The notes under the pieces were generated by a model. That model ran no database searches. It was given only the letters and a program-made list of their open reading frames with translations, and was not told the DNA's origin. A program made the translations under genes and the position numbers. From assembly GCF_004339465.1 (NCBI RefSeq), contig NZ_SMFY01000005.1, forward strand, positions 1 to 64,000: DNA of 64,000 bases, written 5' to 3'. Origin of the DNA: Ancylobacter aquaticus. Its GTDB lineage: Bacteria > Pseudomonadota > Alphaproteobacteria > Rhizobiales > Xanthobacteraceae. Of the stretch, positions 63,889-64,000 are shown piece by piece (the first letter of the stretch is position 1; every line of letters begins with the position of its first letter).

Positions 63889-64000
63889 CTAGAACAGCGC
63901 CGCCTGCCCGTCACCCTCAAGCTCCCACCTCTTCGCCCTCGCCCGGCTCTGTGCCGCCTCTTTCCTGCGGATCGCGGCGGCGGCGGCCTCAAGGTCGGTC
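63889..64000 (-). CDS. 3' end of a gene running off the window
   Basis: The last 36 codons and stop of a minus-strand gene: TDLEAAAAAIRRKEAAQSR, then a basic stretch and the ending GDGQAALF. Codon use and the charged helix are those of a real protein. The tail resembles endings of plasmid DNA-processing proteins, but it is too short to identify. Confidence 0.6.
   Translation of the reverse strand, partial: TDLEAAAAAIRRKEAAQSRARAKRWELEGDGQAALF

Noticed and set aside
1-64000. CRISPR arrays, tRNA and rRNA genes
   Set aside because: No regularly spaced direct repeats, no cloverleaf-like or rRNA sequence was noticed on either strand by eye. A covariance-model scan would be decisive for tRNAs.

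Overview
The window is GC-rich DNA with alphaproteobacterial gene content: Agrobacterium-type traA/traCDG transfer genes, TonB receptors with STN domains controlled by FecI/FecR pairs, and many SDR-type oxidoreductases. A member of the Hyphomicrobiales (for example a Xanthobacteraceae-like soil bacterium) or a sphingomonad would fit, but nothing seen settles the genus. The relaxase, origin of transfer, plasmid-type SSB, broken trbB, toxin-antitoxin pair and several insertion or decay scars suggest a megaplasmid or an integrated conjugative element rather than a core chromosome.

Layout. 1-4.6 kb: a FecI/FecR/TonB-receptor unit on the minus strand, split by a decayed IS110-type element bounded by 12-bp inverted repeats. 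4.6-5.5 kb: gene remnants. 5.5-7.2 kb: a lone B12-binding radical SAM enzyme. 7.8-15.1 kb: an aromatic-acid decarboxylation island with two UbiD-type decarboxylases, a UbiX flavin prenyltransferase, an amidohydrolase-type decarboxylase and the remains of a second one, a FUSC-type exporter, an SRPBCC protein and an unusual cysteine-rich secreted protein. 15.3-23.1 kb: an AraC regulator and a TetR regulator among five SDR or SDR-like oxidoreductases, two VOC proteins and two SnoaL/NTF2-fold proteins. Five copies of a 12-bp palindrome lie in the promoter regions around the tetR gene. 23.5-26.9 kb: a Fic AMP-transferase, a frameshifted HNH endonuclease, a truncated trbB and a hydrolase remnant. 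26.9-32.6 kb: a CPA2 cation/proton antiporter, a LysE exporter, an isochorismatase-like hydrolase, a LysR regulator and a pirin. 32.9-34.4 kb: selO. 34.6-43.4 kb: a complete siderophore uptake locus (ABC ATPase, two permeases, binding protein, FhuF reductase, TonB receptor, FecR, FecI).

43.7-64 kb is mobile-element DNA: a truncated IS5-family element, a parDE pair with a frameshifted toxin, a WGR-domain protein, a BID-domain protein next to a 1502-residue TraA relaxase-helicase that itself carries two BID-like regions, a predicted oriT, traC, traD and traG, three small accessory genes, and then a 2085-residue secreted SpvB/FG-GAP/Rhs protein. This protein ends in a compositionally distinct PD-(D/E)XK-like nuclease tip and is followed by an AT-rich candidate immunity gene and an orphan Rhs scrap. 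A small membrane protein and ssb close the window.

The most interesting points are the Rhs toxin with its candidate immunity gene inside a mobilisation module, the free-standing BID protein, the double-UbiD island with its cysteine-rich secreted partner, and the five-site TetR operator set.
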